Shown: positions 25,035 to 35,142, numbered from the stretch's first letter. The stretch: 64,000 nucleotides of DNA from Sedimentitalea arenosa (GCF_016428585.1 NZ_JAELVR010000006.1:1-64000), one strand, 5' to 3'. A program made the numbers and translations. The notes: generated by a model not told the origin, from the sequence alone.

Positions 25035-27419
25035 TCAGTTCGCCCCATCGGCCACGGTTTCGGTCTCCCAGGCGAGACCCGGACGATAGCGCGCCTCGAC
25101 CCGACCGTCCGTCATCGCGAACAGATGCAGCCAGCCGTTGTCGAACAGCGCCCGGACGTCCGGATGACGCTCCAACACCTCCACGATCGCCTCGCGCGGC
25201 GCTTCGATCATCACCGACAGGCGCAGGGGCTCGTGCGCCAGCTTTTCACCGTCATGCACCGCCTGCCACGGCAACCCCGGTCTCAGACGGCCCGAGTTCC
25301 CCTCGATGACCCCTATCCCACCCACGACATTGTGGATCAGCTTGTTGCCACCTCCGAACACCTCGGGCGCCACCGATGAGCCATAGTACTGCAGACTGAT
25401 CCAGCTCGCGACGACCACCGGCGCGGTCAGGATCAGTTCGAGCGTGCCGAAACCGGTATCCGCCCGCCAGTCATAACTGTGCAGGAAGGCGCGCCCGCCG
25501 AGATCCTTGCCCGCCGTCGCACCGCGCGGCGCGGCGATGAAGGCAGCGCATCCGGCGAGCCCCCATTCGGGCCGCACCTCGGCCCAGTTCGTCGCCCGCG
25601 CCGAAACCGTATACGCCGCTGCACCGGGGAGCCTGCCGGCCCGCTCGGCCCGGGCGATGCTCCCGGCCTGCTTCAGCCACGCACCTATCTGGGCGAAATC
25701 TCCGGTACGATTCCCGGGAAGATCATCGGCATATACCGTGACCTCGTCCGTCGTCGTGTCGTGCAGTCCGGCCACAAAGATCGTGTCCTCGGGCAACACG
25801 ATACCCCGCTCGCGCAATCCGGTCCGTGTCTCGGGATCGTTCAGGAGGGTTGCCAGAGCCCGGGCCGAGACCTCTCCGGTGTGGCCGCCGCAAGCGCCGC
25901 AGTGATAGGCGCTTTCATGCGGGTTGTTGGTGACGTGACCGCCATGCCCAAGCAGCAGCACGATACGCCCGTGCCCTTTCGTCAGGCTCATCCCCGCAAG
26001 AACGGCGGCGGCGGTGTCGGCCTTCTGTTCGGCAGAAAGATCGCTGACGATTCGCGGCAGCGGCTCGGACCGGATCTGCGCACCTGTTTTGCCCAGAGCG
26101 TCGCGCACAAGCTTGCCGGCATAGAATGGTCCCGCCGCTTCGACGAAGGCAAAGGAAGACACGGCCGCCTGCCGGAACCGCCCCCAAGCCCGCAACGCCC
26201 GCGCCTTGATCCGGCTTTTCCGTTCGGTTGCGGCATCTGCGTGGCTGCTGGATTGAAGCGAGGGCGTCAGCAGGACAGGCAAATGGGCTTCGACAACATC
26301 CGAGGCATGTGCCTTGTGCGCCAGCGGCAAGCCGAAGAAACCCGCGAAGCCGATCGTTTCGATACCCGGATCGACGCTTTCCAGCGCACGCCGAAAGACT
26401 TCCGAGCGCACGTCGATGCAAAAGGCCGCCTGCAACATCGGCCGGGCTGCTGTATCTGACGTGCCGTCGAACCCGGTGAACAATCTGCGCTGATAAGCGC
26501 GTTCGGCCGCGTCCTGAAGTATCGCCAAGGCGACGTTTTGGGGCGTCACCGCCAGTTCGGCCTCATGGGCCGTGACCGTATCGGCCCATGAGGTCGCGAT
26601 GTCCGGCACATGGGCCAACAAAGCCTCTTCCCAGATCAGACGAATCGCCAGGAGGTCCGCCATGCTCCGGTCGGTTCCGCCTGCCAGTTCCGCCTCCCAC
26701 AACAGCCAGCGGGCGTGCTGTGACCAGCCGCCGAGATCCATGTAGAGCCGATGAAAGACCGTTTCCGCGGAATGACTGCCCAGACCCAGCGTTTCCGCCG
26801 CGCGCAGGATCGCCCGTTCTGCCGTGTCCGGCGCCGCCGCCACATGGGCGCAGAACCCGTCGAGACCAGCGATCTCCGGTGTCAGGTCGTGGGTCGCCCA
26901 ATCCCGCCACGCAGAAAATGCCCCCGCACCGGGTTTCGGCGACCAGAGAGCCTGCCCCCGGTCGAACTGCCCGGCAGCCCACGATCCGATCGTCTTTTCG
27001 ATGATCGACGGCCAATCCGTGCCGGTCACATCCGCGGCGAGATCGGCAACCGTCGGAAACGGCTCTGTCCCGACCCCCGCTCCCGCCGCGTGTGCCGCTG
27101 CCACAAGCGCCGACACGGTCTCGGGTTTACCCGTCGCATCGGATGCCGCAAGCGCATCGGCCAGGTCCTTCTCGCCGATCCTGCCCTCGGCGATCGCGGC
27201 GGCATAGTCAGCGCCCGATTGCGTCGCCCGGATGCCCGCCACCCGCTCCAAGCGCGCCGAAGTGCTCGCTAGATCCTCGCCCGCCTGACCGAGGAACGGG
27301 TTCACCGCAACCGTGGCTTCAAGCGGAAAAGCCGGCGGAATGGCGCGGGCCGCCGCCTCCGCGGCCTTCAGAACGTCCGACATCAGGTCCGGTGCGATTT
27401 GAGAGTGCTTCATGAACAT
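25035..27419 (-). CDS. dabA: DabA inorganic-carbon uptake subunit (DUF2309)
   Basis: A 794-residue cytoplasmic protein with beta-carbonic-anhydrase-like zinc ligands: C334 and D336 in CIDVRSE, H492 in LGHGGH and C507 in HCGACGG. With DabB it forms an energy-coupled inorganic carbon accumulator that hydrates CO2 in one direction. The ATG at 27419 has GGAG six bases upstream and lies 16 bp after the dabB stop. A second ATG at 27413 is possible. It converges with mcl1 at a terminator. Confidence 0.9.
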   Translation of the reverse strand: MFMKHSQIAPDLMSDVLKAAEAAARAIPPAFPLEATVAVNPFLGQAGEDLASTSARLERVAGIRATQSGADYAAAIAEGRIGEKDLADALAASDATGKPETVSALVAAAHAAGAGVGTEPFPTVADLAADVTGTDWPSIIEKTIGSWAAGQFDRGQALWSPKPGAGAFSAWRDWATHDLTPEIAGLDGFCAHVAAAPDTAERAILRAAETLGLGSHSAETVFHRLYMDLGGWSQHARWLLWEAELAGGTDRSMADLLAIRLIWEEALLAHVPDIATSWADTVTAHEAELAVTPQNVALAILQDAAERAYQRRLFTGFDGTSDTAARPMLQAAFCIDVRSEVFRRALESVDPGIETIGFAGFFGLPLAHKAHASDVVEAHLPVLLTPSLQSSSHADAATERKSRIKARALRAWGRFRQAAVSSFAFVEAAGPFYAGKLVRDALGKTGAQIRSEPLPRIVSDLSAEQKADTAAAVLAGMSLTKGHGRIVLLLGHGGHVTNNPHESAYHCGACGGHTGEVSARALATLLNDPETRTGLRERGIVLPEDTIFVAGLHDTTTDEVTVYADDLPGNRTGDFAQIGAWLKQAGSIARAERAGRLPGAAAYTVSARATNWAEVRPEWGLAGCAAFIAAPRGATAGKDLGGRAFLHSYDWRADTGFGTLELILTAPVVVASWISLQYYGSSVAPEVFGGGNKLIHNVVGGIGVIEGNSGRLRPGLPWQAVHDGEKLAHEPLRLSVMIEAPREAIVEVLERHPDVRALFDNGWLHLFAMTDGRVEARYRPGLAWETETVADGAN

Positions 27420-27435
27420 GACTGTCTCCAAGGGA

Positions 27436-29001
27436 TCAGTTGGATTTCGCGATCCGGAAACCGCCGATCGCGCGGTCCAGGAGAGCATTGAGGTAAAGGC
27501 CGTTGGCAAGGTGCACCCGCAGCCCGGCGGTCGCCGGATGGTGTGCCCACAGCGGGAACAGCGCCTGCGCGAAAGCCACCAGCCCGAAGGATGCGACCGC
27601 GAGGATCACCAGAGCCCATTCCAGCGGGCCCGGCACCGGCGCCCGGGGCAGACCGGGCCCCCAGACCGCCTGCGCCAGGGCCTGGAACGAGAAGTAGGAA
27701 ACCGCTGCCGCGAGCGAGGCGAGGGCCGTCCGTTTCGTCAGGTCGGCCGGAGCCATGTCGGCGAGACCCTGCGCGACCAGATAGGCAACACCGAAGATGA
27801 GGATCGCGCCGAGCGCGAGGGCCTGCGCCGTTTTCGGACCGAACGCCATCGAGAACAGGAAGGCGATCAGACCGTAGAGGACCAATGCCAGCCCGAAAGA
27901 CTTCAGAACCGCCGCAAGGTTGGGAACGGCCACGGGTCCCGGGCGCCGCAGGCTGGCAACCGCTTTGACAGCTCCACCGGACGACAGAAAGGCGTGCGCC
28001 TTGTAGAGCGAATGGGCGACGATGTGCAGAAGCGCCAGCGCCCAAAGTCCCAGGCCGCATTGCAACAACATGAACCCCATCTGCGACACGGTCGACCAGG
28101 CCAGGGCTGTTTTTACGGCGCTTTGCGTTAGCATCACCGCCGCGCCGAACAGCGCCGTGAAGCCGCCGACCATCACCAGCGCGGCCATCGACCCGGGGCT
28201 GAGCTGCACAAGGCCGGACGCCATGATCAGCAGCACGCCACCCGAGTTGATGATGCCGGCATGCAACAGGGCAGAAACCGGCGTCGGCGCTTCCATGACC
28301 TCGGTCAGCCAGCCGTGCAGCGGAAAGGCCGCCGTCTTCAGCATCGCAGCCAGAACGATCAAGGCGACCGCGGCGTTCACAAGGATCGCACTCTCAGATG
28401 CGGTTGCGAGCGCTGGTATCGCGCCAAGATCGTCGGTTCCCATGCCCGCAAGGATGAGTAGCGTCGCGACAATCAGGGCCACATCACCACCGTGCCAAAC
28501 CCAGGCGAACTTCGTCGCGGCGCGACGTGCTTCCGGCCGGGACGGATAGAACAACAGAAGCCGTCGGAGACCGAGCCCGATGCAGAGGGACGACAGGATC
28601 AGAACGGTCAGGCTGCCCGACTGTACGAAAACGAGAACGGCCGCGAGGGTTGCCAGCATCACGCCATGAAACCGGCCTTCGCGTTCTTCTCCGTCCAGGT
28701 AGCTTCTGCTATAGCGCATCACGACCCAGCCGATGAAGGCGACCAGCACCGCCATGGTTGCGCTGACAATGTCGGCTTTCAGAGAGAGCGAAACGGCTCC
28801 GTCGATCGGGTCCAGTTTCTGCGGCCCCAGCAACACCGCGTGCAGCAGCCCTCCCGCTGCGAGGACCAGAGACGCCAGCGCTGCGTATTCCGACCAACGA
28901 GGCGAAAAGCCGCGCGCCGGATCATTCCGACCGCGCAGGAAGGGCGCAATGCTCAGAAGCACAAGCGGGGCGAGAAAGGATAGTGAAACGGCGGTGGTCA
29001 T
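27436..29001 (-). CDS. dabB: DabB proton-conducting membrane subunit (NuoL-like)
   Basis: A 521-residue polytopic membrane protein of the NuoL/MrpA/DabB proton-conducting family, with about 13-14 membrane helices. AAFPLHGWLTEVMEAPTPVSALLHAGIINSGG is the antiporter signature carrying charged residues of the half channel. It would use the proton gradient to drive DabA. It is first in the two-gene operon, with GGAG before the ATG, and faces the LysR gene across a 97-bp AT-rich gap. Confidence 0.9.
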   Translation of the reverse strand: MTTAVSLSFLAPLVLLSIAPFLRGRNDPARGFSPRWSEYAALASLVLAAGGLLHAVLLGPQKLDPIDGAVSLSLKADIVSATMAVLVAFIGWVVMRYSRSYLDGEEREGRFHGVMLATLAAVLVFVQSGSLTVLILSSLCIGLGLRRLLLFYPSRPEARRAATKFAWVWHGGDVALIVATLLILAGMGTDDLGAIPALATASESAILVNAAVALIVLAAMLKTAAFPLHGWLTEVMEAPTPVSALLHAGIINSGGVLLIMASGLVQLSPGSMAALVMVGGFTALFGAAVMLTQSAVKTALAWSTVSQMGFMLLQCGLGLWALALLHIVAHSLYKAHAFLSSGGAVKAVASLRRPGPVAVPNLAAVLKSFGLALVLYGLIAFLFSMAFGPKTAQALALGAILIFGVAYLVAQGLADMAPADLTKRTALASLAAAVSYFSFQALAQAVWGPGLPRAPVPGPLEWALVILAVASFGLVAFAQALFPLWAHHPATAGLRVHLANGLYLNALLDRAIGGFRIAKSN

Positions 29002-29081
29002 GTGTCGTCTCCGTCAGGATGTGCCGCTGACAAATAGAATCCGAAGGTCATAAATAAAATTTCATATTACTTGGATGTTCG

Positions 29082-29096
29082 TTCTATTAAATAGAA
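29082..29096. promoter_or_regulatory. Palindrome TTCTATT-A-AATAGAA, LysR-box candidate
   Basis: A perfect 15-bp palindrome containing a T-N11-A pattern sits just before the LysR start and within the dabB promoter region. It ends two bases before ATG, so binding would also block the regulator's own translation start region. Confidence 0.5.
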
Positions 29097-29098
29097 GT

Positions 29099-29998
29099 AT
29101 GTCAACGCTCAATCTACATCACTTGCGCCTCTTCCGGGCGGTCGCCCGCGACGGCACGCTGACCGGCGCGGCGCGCGCCTTGAACATCTCGCAATCGGCG
29201 GTCTCGACACAGATCAAGGCGCTCGAAACATCCCTTGGTCACGACCTGTTCGAACGCCGCGGGCGGACGCTTGTCCTCACCGAGGCAGGACAGATTGCGC
29301 TGGATCACGCGGAAGAAATCTTCCGCGCCGCCGAAGATCTGAGCGCGACCCTCAGGTCGGGCGGGGAAAAACGCAGAGCCTTGCGGATCGGTGCGCTTGC
29401 CACATTGTCGCGAAATTTCCAGATGGCGTTTCTCGGACCGGTCATCGGGCGCGACGATGTGGAAATCATCCTGCGATCCGGGTCACAGGAAAACCTGTTG
29501 CGCGGACTCGATGCGCTGTCACTGGACGTGGTTCTCACCAATCTCGCGCCCGCCCGCGATGCGGCCAGCCCCTATCTTGTCCAACGCCTGTCCGAACAAC
29601 CGGTCAGCCTTGTCGGCGGCCCATCACGAGTGCCGAAGGGCATGCGGGACGTGGACGAGCTTCTGTCTCAACAGCCTCTGATTCTGCCGACCCCTGAAAC
29701 CGCGCTTCGCGCCGGGTTCGACGCGATGCTTGAACGCCGCGGAATTCGCCCACGCATTGCCGCCGAAGCCGACGACATGGCGATGCTACGGCTGCTTGCT
29801 AGGTCCGACGCCGGCCTCGCGGTGATCCCCCCGATCGTGGTTCGGGACGAACTGGCATCGGGACGGCTGGTCGAGATTGCGCAACTCGACGACATCTCGG
29901 AGGTCTTCTTCGCAGTGACGATTCAACGCCGATTTTCCAATCCGCTTCTGGCGGAGTTGCTGTCAGCTTGGTCGAACGAAGGCTTGATCGCAGACTGA
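29099..29998 (+). CDS. LysR-family regulator of the dab genes
   Basis: A 299-residue LysR transcription factor. The N-terminal helix-turn-helix (LHHLRLFRAVARDGTLTGAARALNISQSAVSTQIKALE) is clear and a periplasmic-binding-like effector domain follows. It is divergent from dabBA, as LysR regulators usually are from the operon they control; related dab clusters also carry LysR genes. The effector is likely linked to inorganic carbon or a carbon metabolite. An upstream in-frame ATG-like start at 29075 is less likely. Confidence 0.85.
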   Translation: MSTLNLHHLRLFRAVARDGTLTGAARALNISQSAVSTQIKALETSLGHDLFERRGRTLVLTEAGQIALDHAEEIFRAAEDLSATLRSGGEKRRALRIGALATLSRNFQMAFLGPVIGRDDVEIILRSGSQENLLRGLDALSLDVVLTNLAPARDAASPYLVQRLSEQPVSLVGGPSRVPKGMRDVDELLSQQPLILPTPETALRAGFDAMLERRGIRPRIAAEADDMAMLRLLARSDAGLAVIPPIVVRDELASGRLVEIAQLDDISEVFFAVTIQRRFSNPLLAELLSAWSNEGLIAD

Positions 29999-30172
29999 TA
30001 TGCTTTCCAATTCGTGGAAACGCCAGCGATCCCAGTGAACCAACTGGCTCTTTCTGGTTGCTTGGCCTCGCGGCACAAGCACGTTCCAACGTGAGGGATA
30101 TCCACGGAGCAGTAAGACCAGGAACCCGACGTCTCAAAGTCGATAGGCAGCTTCGCGGAAAAACCCTGCCGG

Positions 30173-31267
30173 CTATCGCACGACAAACTCCGCGTGCAGG
30201 GCCCCGGCTGCCTTCAGGCTCTTGAGAATATCGATCATGTCTCGCGGTGAGACGCCAAGAGCGTTCAGACCGGCCACGACCTCGGACAGCGACGTGCTTT
30301 CAGGCACCTCGGCGAGAGAAACGCCCTCTTCTTCCTCGATCGCAGCCCCTGTTCTCGGCACGACGACCGTCGCCCCGTTGGCGAAGGGATTGGGCTGCGC
30401 GACCAGCGGCGTTTCTTCGATTCGCAAGGTCAGGTTGCCCTGGGAAACCGCAACACGGGACAACCTCACATCATCCCCCATCACGATGGTGCCGGATCTC
30501 TGATCCACCACGACGCGCGCCTTGCGCTGGGGTTCGACCAGGATGTTCTCTATCCGGCCAATCGCATGGGCGGTCGAAACCGCGCGTGTAGCGGCGATGT
30601 CGAGTTCAATCGTGCCGGAATCCCGCATGATCGCCACAGCACGGCGAAATTCGGAATTGATGGCCTGTTCGATTCGACCGGCCGTCGTGAAATCGGGTTC
30701 GCGCAAGGCGAGGCGCATCGTCGTCAAGGACGCAAGATCGAAATCGATTTCGCGTTCGACACGCGCACCGGACGGAATGATGCCGGAGGTTGGCACCCCC
30801 TGAGTGACCGTTGCCGCATCACCTTCGGCGACCGCACCACCGGCGAGGATGGTGCCCTGTGCGACCGCGTATATCTCGCCATCGGCGGCGTTGAGCGGCG
30901 TCATGATCAGCGTACCGCCCAACAGGCTGTCAGAGTCCCCAATCGCAGACACCGTCACGTCGATCTGGCTTCCGACTCGTGCAAATGGCGGCAGGTTTGC
31001 GGTAACGATGACCGCGGCGACGTTCTTAGGCCGCAACTGCTCGCCATTCACGTTGACGCCCAGTCTCTCGAGGATATTGAGCATGATCTCCTCGGTGAAG
31101 GGCGAATTGCGCAGCCCGTCCCCGGTGCCGTCCAGACCGACGACGAGACCATAGCCTATCAGGTCATTGCCACGGACGCCGTCGAATTCGACGAGGTCCT
31201 TGAGCCGGATCGCCCCGGCTTGGGCAGTCACCGGCAGAAGCAGGCAGAGGAGCAGGACTCTGAACAT
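30173..31267 (-). CDS. flgI: Flagellar P-ring protein FlgI
   Basis: Forms the periplasmic P ring of the flagellar rod. About 364 residues, normal for the family. The signal peptide is MFRVLLLCLLLPVTAQA. Conserved blocks IRLKDLVEFDGVRGNDLIGYGLVVGLDGTGDGL and the C-terminal GVSPRDMIDILKSLKAAGALHAE are present. The ATG at 31267 follows GAGG at good spacing and lies 2 bp after the flgL stop; an upstream GTG is the alternative. Last gene of the flagellar block. Confidence 0.95.
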   Translation of the reverse strand: MFRVLLLCLLLPVTAQAGAIRLKDLVEFDGVRGNDLIGYGLVVGLDGTGDGLRNSPFTEEIMLNILERLGVNVNGEQLRPKNVAAVIVTANLPPFARVGSQIDVTVSAIGDSDSLLGGTLIMTPLNAADGEIYAVAQGTILAGGAVAEGDAATVTQGVPTSGIIPSGARVEREIDFDLASLTTMRLALREPDFTTAGRIEQAINSEFRRAVAIMRDSGTIELDIAATRAVSTAHAIGRIENILVEPQRKARVVVDQRSGTIVMGDDVRLSRVAVSQGNLTLRIEETPLVAQPNPFANGATVVVPRTGAAIEEEEGVSLAEVPESTSLSEVVAGLNALGVSPRDMIDILKSLKAAGALHAEFVVR

Positions 31268-31269
31268 GG

Positions 31270-32277
31270 TCACCTCATGAAGTTCAGCAGCGACAACTTC
31301 GACGATCGAACGGTCACCGTGTACAGGGTTTCCAATTGAAACTGTGCCTGTTCCAACCGGGTTGCGGTCTCGAATGGGTCAGCCTCGAGGAGGGCATTGC
31401 GCGCATATTCGAGCCCGGTGCGGGCGGATTCATTGCGTGCGATCGAATCCTCGATCCGTGCTTCCGCGAACCCGAGATCGGCACGCACGGCGGTCAGCCC
31501 GTCCTGGCCCGCAGTAAGACTGCCGGCGGAATGCCGGAAGAGCTCCGCCTGCAAGCCGGTATCAAAGCCAAGCGACGCATCGCCTGCCAGCGCGGCGAGT
31601 GCCATGCCGCTCATAATGTTGCGGAATTCGGCATCGTCGGCCTTGAGCGAGAAGCCGACTTCCTGGCCGGGACCGATCTGGAACGGTGCCAGCGTATCGT
31701 CCGCCCCACCATACATGACCGCCTTGAAACCGGATGGATCCGAGAACCAGTCGTCGACGGCGGTGCGTACATCGCCAGCGTCGGTCATGCCGGCCACGAG
31801 GGTCTTGAGTTCAGACATCATCGTGTCCACAGACGCCAGCGGTGCGCGATCGGTCGCGACCCCGGCAAAGAGGCTCCGCCCGCCGGCGGAGGAATTCAGC
31901 GCGCCTATGGTGAGGCCGAGAGTGTCCCTGGCCTGGGTTCCGAGATTCTGACCGACGGCACTCAGAGTCGACGGATTGACCGAGATCATCGCTGAGCTCA
32001 GGCGCGACGCGTCGTTCTGAATGGTTTCCAGACTCACCTGCGCGGCATCGGTGAACAAACGCGCCTCGCTGGCGGCAACCGTGAAGCCTTCCAGCCGCGT
32101 AAGGTTTCGGTCGATGTCCGACAGGTAGCCGAAATCATTCCCGACCCGAGACGCCGCATCGCTGACCCGTCCGGTGCTCAGCTCATTTGAAAGGGTCGCG
32201 ACCGTCTGTTTCAGTTCCGCGCTGCGGCTTCTGAGCATCAAGGTCTGGGCGAGATCGCCAATGGATGTCATGTTCAT
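31270..32277 (-). CDS. flgL: Flagellar hook-filament junction protein FlgL
   Basis: A 335-residue flagellin-like protein forming the second hook-filament junction. MTSIGDLAQTLMLRSRSAELKQTVATLSNELSTGRVSDA is the flagellin N-terminal coiled coil and the C-terminal helix (YARNALLEADPFETATRLEQAQFQLETLYTVTVRSSKLSLLNFMR) is the partner. It lies 3 bp after flgK. The middle domain is short, as in alphaproteobacterial FlgL. Confidence 0.88.
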   Translation of the reverse strand: MNMTSIGDLAQTLMLRSRSAELKQTVATLSNELSTGRVSDAASRVGNDFGYLSDIDRNLTRLEGFTVAASEARLFTDAAQVSLETIQNDASRLSSAMISVNPSTLSAVGQNLGTQARDTLGLTIGALNSSAGGRSLFAGVATDRAPLASVDTMMSELKTLVAGMTDAGDVRTAVDDWFSDPSGFKAVMYGGADDTLAPFQIGPGQEVGFSLKADDAEFRNIMSGMALAALAGDASLGFDTGLQAELFRHSAGSLTAGQDGLTAVRADLGFAEARIEDSIARNESARTGLEYARNALLEADPFETATRLEQAQFQLETLYTVTVRSSKLSLLNFMR

Positions 32278-32280
32278 CTG

Positions 32281-33720
32281 TCAAAGCCTCAGCAGGGTTT
32301 CCATCATGTCGTCGATCGCCGAGATCATCCGGGCGTTGGCCGAATAGGCTTGTTCGACGATCATGAGCGTCTGCAATTCTGCGTCGGTATCGACGCCCTG
32401 TTCGAGTTCGATCCGGGTCATCTCCGTCTTGCTCGCGGTCGCGAAGGTCAGGGTCTGGCCGGAAAAGCTCGCGTTCTGTGCCGCGCGCGACATCAGGGCG
32501 GATCCGAGGCCGGCTGCGGTCTTCAGGCCGGTGCCGAGTGTGGTCGATGCCGGAGTGCGCGCCTCTTCGAGAACATCGGCAAACGCTCTGATCTGGCTGG
32601 CGTCTCCCGGCAGACCCGGACCGCTCGCCCCGAGTCCCGCTCGCAGCCTCCAGGATTCGCCGCCCTCTGCCGGATCGACCACCTTGTTCAGCGACAGGCG
32701 ACCGGCGAGACCGGTTTCGAGCAGCGGGTCGAAAGTGGCGCCCGCATCCGTGAAAAGGCCGGGATCACCGACGGATGCACTCGGATCGAGCGAGGGAGTC
32801 TCGAACCGTTCGATCAGATCTCTTGCCACGGTGTCGAGGTCGGCCTGTGCGGAAACGGAAAGATTGTCCCTGATCTCGAACTCCGCAGCCAACGAGCCAC
32901 CCGCAATCGCGCTCGCACCGAGCGCGACCCCGTTGATATCCAGACCCGACAGGGCTCCGTTTCCGACGGTCATGTCCGGCGTGATGATCCCGGTCGGGGT
33001 AAAGCCGATTCGCGCGGCCTGGCCATCCAGCAGGATCGCGCCGCCGTCCGTGTAGAGCGCGATCTGTCCATAGTCGCGATCCACCTGGTTGACCGGCACG
33101 ATCTCGTTGATCTGGTCGACGAGGCCCTGTCGCTGATCCAACAGCGACGCGATGTCGCTGCCGGAAGACTGCGTAGCCGTGATTTTCAGGTTCAGTTTCC
33201 GCACGTTGCTCAACGCGTCGTTCAGGCGTTCGATCTGAACACCGATCGCCGTGTCTGCCTCGTTGCGCATCCGCGAGACGCCATCTGCGGCGGCGGTGAT
33301 ATTGTCGACGAGCGCATTCGCCGCCTGCACGACTCCGTTGAGTCGCAAGGTCGACTCCGGTTGGCTGGCGGCAGAAATCAAGGCGCTTTCCAGACCGGCG
33401 ATCCGCGATCCGATTGACGTCTGATCGGTCGGATCACCGACCAGTGCCTGGAACCTGTCATGAAAACGCGACAGTGTCTGCGCGTTGCCGAACTCCGCGT
33501 CGGCCGCACGCCGTTCCGAGACGATACCCGGATCCGCGTGACGTTGCACTCCAACGACGCGGACCCCCGATCCGGCGGTGCCGTAGGACGCCAGTTCCAG
33601 AGACCGGCGTGCGTATCCAGGCGTCATGACATTGGCGAGATTGTCCGAAACGACCCCGGACGCACGACTCGCGGCCGTCAATCCGGAAATCGCGCTGCTT
33701 AAAGCCGATGACAGGCTCAT
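32281..33720 (-). CDS. flgK: Flagellar hook-associated protein FlgK
   Basis: A 479-residue hook-filament junction protein. SALSSAISGLTAASRASGVVSDNLANVMTPGYARRSLEL is the axial-protein N-terminal motif. The C terminus (LQTLMIVEQAYSANARMISAIDDMMETLLRL) is the conserved coiled coil. AAGGAG precedes the ATG. It lies 48 bp after flgE and is co-transcribed with flgL. Confidence 0.95.
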   Translation of the reverse strand: MSLSSALSSAISGLTAASRASGVVSDNLANVMTPGYARRSLELASYGTAGSGVRVVGVQRHADPGIVSERRAADAEFGNAQTLSRFHDRFQALVGDPTDQTSIGSRIAGLESALISAASQPESTLRLNGVVQAANALVDNITAAADGVSRMRNEADTAIGVQIERLNDALSNVRKLNLKITATQSSGSDIASLLDQRQGLVDQINEIVPVNQVDRDYGQIALYTDGGAILLDGQAARIGFTPTGIITPDMTVGNGALSGLDINGVALGASAIAGGSLAAEFEIRDNLSVSAQADLDTVARDLIERFETPSLDPSASVGDPGLFTDAGATFDPLLETGLAGRLSLNKVVDPAEGGESWRLRAGLGASGPGLPGDASQIRAFADVLEEARTPASTTLGTGLKTAAGLGSALMSRAAQNASFSGQTLTFATASKTEMTRIELEQGVDTDAELQTLMIVEQAYSANARMISAIDDMMETLLRL

Positions 33721-33768
33721 GACTGTATCTCCTTGAGGAACGGGCGACCCGGGGTGTCAGCGGCCGGA

Positions 33769-35070
33769 TCAGCGCTTGATGTTCGTGGTTTCCTGCAGCA
33801 TCTCGTCCACCGTTTGGATGACCTTGGCATTGGAGGAATAGGCCCTCTGGGTCCGGATCATGGCCGTGAGTTCGCTCGCCACATCCGTTGCGGATTCCTC
33901 GCGAGCATAGGAGACGATCTCGCCCGTGGGTCCATCGCCTGCGTCCCACATGAAGAAGGAACCGCTTTCGGTCGACGGCATGTAGGTCTGGTTGTCCAGT
34001 GCCTTCATGCCGTTCGGATTAGGCAGATCGATCAACGGCACCTGGAAGATCGTGCGCGTGGCGCCGTTGTCGAAGTAGGCGCGGACCAGGCCATTCGCAT
34101 CCACCTCGACCCCCGTCATCGTGCCGACGGGGAAACCGTCCTTCTCGATCGAGATGGGCGCAAAGGTATCGGAAAGTTGCGACAGGCCGCCGTCCAGGCC
34201 GGGTCCGCCGATCGAGATCTCGATCGGCCCGCCAGCCACGTTCACGACCAAGCTCCCGGAGGCAGCGTCATAGGCCCCGCCGGAGACGGTCGCCACGGAT
34301 GCCAAGCTGCCACCGGCACCGCGCGTATCGTCGAATGTCAGAGTGTATTCCCCCACCACCGCGTTGCCGGAAGCCGTATCACGCAGGACCATCGTCCACT
34401 CGTTGGACGTTCCGGTGGCGGGCACGGTCGGCGTCATCTGCAGGGTCAGGTTCTGGGACGTGCCGGTATTGTCGAAGTACTCGATGGAAACCGACTGCAT
34501 GTTGCCCTTTGCGGCCGCGTTGGTCTCGGTCGCCGGCAGGTTCAGGCTGACGTCGATGCTGGTCGTCGGCTCCGCAGTGACGCGGTTGACCTTGAGTTGC
34601 ACCGGTTCGAGCCCGTCAGCGGTATCACGTGGATAGCTCGGTATCGTGCCATCCGCCAGAGCGGGCCATCCCAACAGCACAAGGCCCGACTCGCTGAGGA
34701 GGTAACCGTCCTTGTCGGTGCGGAACGAACCTGTCGTGGACAGCATCATCGTCTGTTCGCCATCGCCGCTGGTTACATCGCCATAGGCTGCGACCGGCAG
34801 CATGCCCCGGCCCCGCACCGCAAGGTCGGTCGCGTTGGAGGTCGAAACGAGGGGGCCGCGTTCGTCGATCAGCCGCTGTGTCGTCGCCCGCACGCCACCC
34901 GCAGAATAGGATCCGCCCGAGGAGGAAATGACCATGGAGTGAAAGTCTGCCTCCACCCTCTTGTAGCCATAGGTCGACGAGTTCGCGATATTGTCTGAAA
35001 TCGACGCCAATCGGGTGGAGTTCGCGGACAACCCCGCTATTCCCGCGTTGAGCGAAGAGGAAATGGTCAT
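33769..35070 (-). CDS. flgE: Flagellar hook protein FlgE
   Basis: A 433-residue hook subunit. MTISSSLNAGIAGLSANSTRLASISDNIANSSTYGYKRVEADF is the rod/hook N-terminal signature and ELTAMIRTQRAYSSNAKVIQTVDEMLQETTNI is the C-terminal one. The ATG at 35070, after AAAGGCG, is preferred to an upstream in-frame start. A near-consensus CtrA box lies 58 bp upstream, and MotB precedes the gene. Confidence 0.95.
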   Translation of the reverse strand: MTISSSLNAGIAGLSANSTRLASISDNIANSSTYGYKRVEADFHSMVISSSGGSYSAGGVRATTQRLIDERGPLVSTSNATDLAVRGRGMLPVAAYGDVTSGDGEQTMMLSTTGSFRTDKDGYLLSESGLVLLGWPALADGTIPSYPRDTADGLEPVQLKVNRVTAEPTTSIDVSLNLPATETNAAAKGNMQSVSIEYFDNTGTSQNLTLQMTPTVPATGTSNEWTMVLRDTASGNAVVGEYTLTFDDTRGAGGSLASVATVSGGAYDAASGSLVVNVAGGPIEISIGGPGLDGGLSQLSDTFAPISIEKDGFPVGTMTGVEVDANGLVRAYFDNGATRTIFQVPLIDLPNPNGMKALDNQTYMPSTESGSFFMWDAGDGPTGEIVSYAREESATDVASELTAMIRTQRAYSSNAKVIQTVDEMLQETTNIKR

Positions 35071-35127
35071 GGACACGCCTTTCTGCTGCATCAAGAGATC
35101 TTGACGCAACAGGTACCGCACGGCGGT

Positions 35128-35142
35128 TTAACATCGCGCTAA
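35128..35142. promoter_or_regulatory. CtrA-like box before flgE (TTAA-N7-CTAA)
   Basis: TTAA, seven bases, then CTAA (minus strand TTAG-N7-TTAA) matches the CtrA consensus TTAA-N7-TTAA at seven of eight positions. It is 58 bp upstream of flgE, a plausible promoter position. Confidence 0.5.

Noticed and set aside
29923-30186. Small minus-strand gene between the LysR gene and flgI
   Set aside because: Overlaps the end of the LysR gene, lacks a ribosome-binding site and has no recognisable features.
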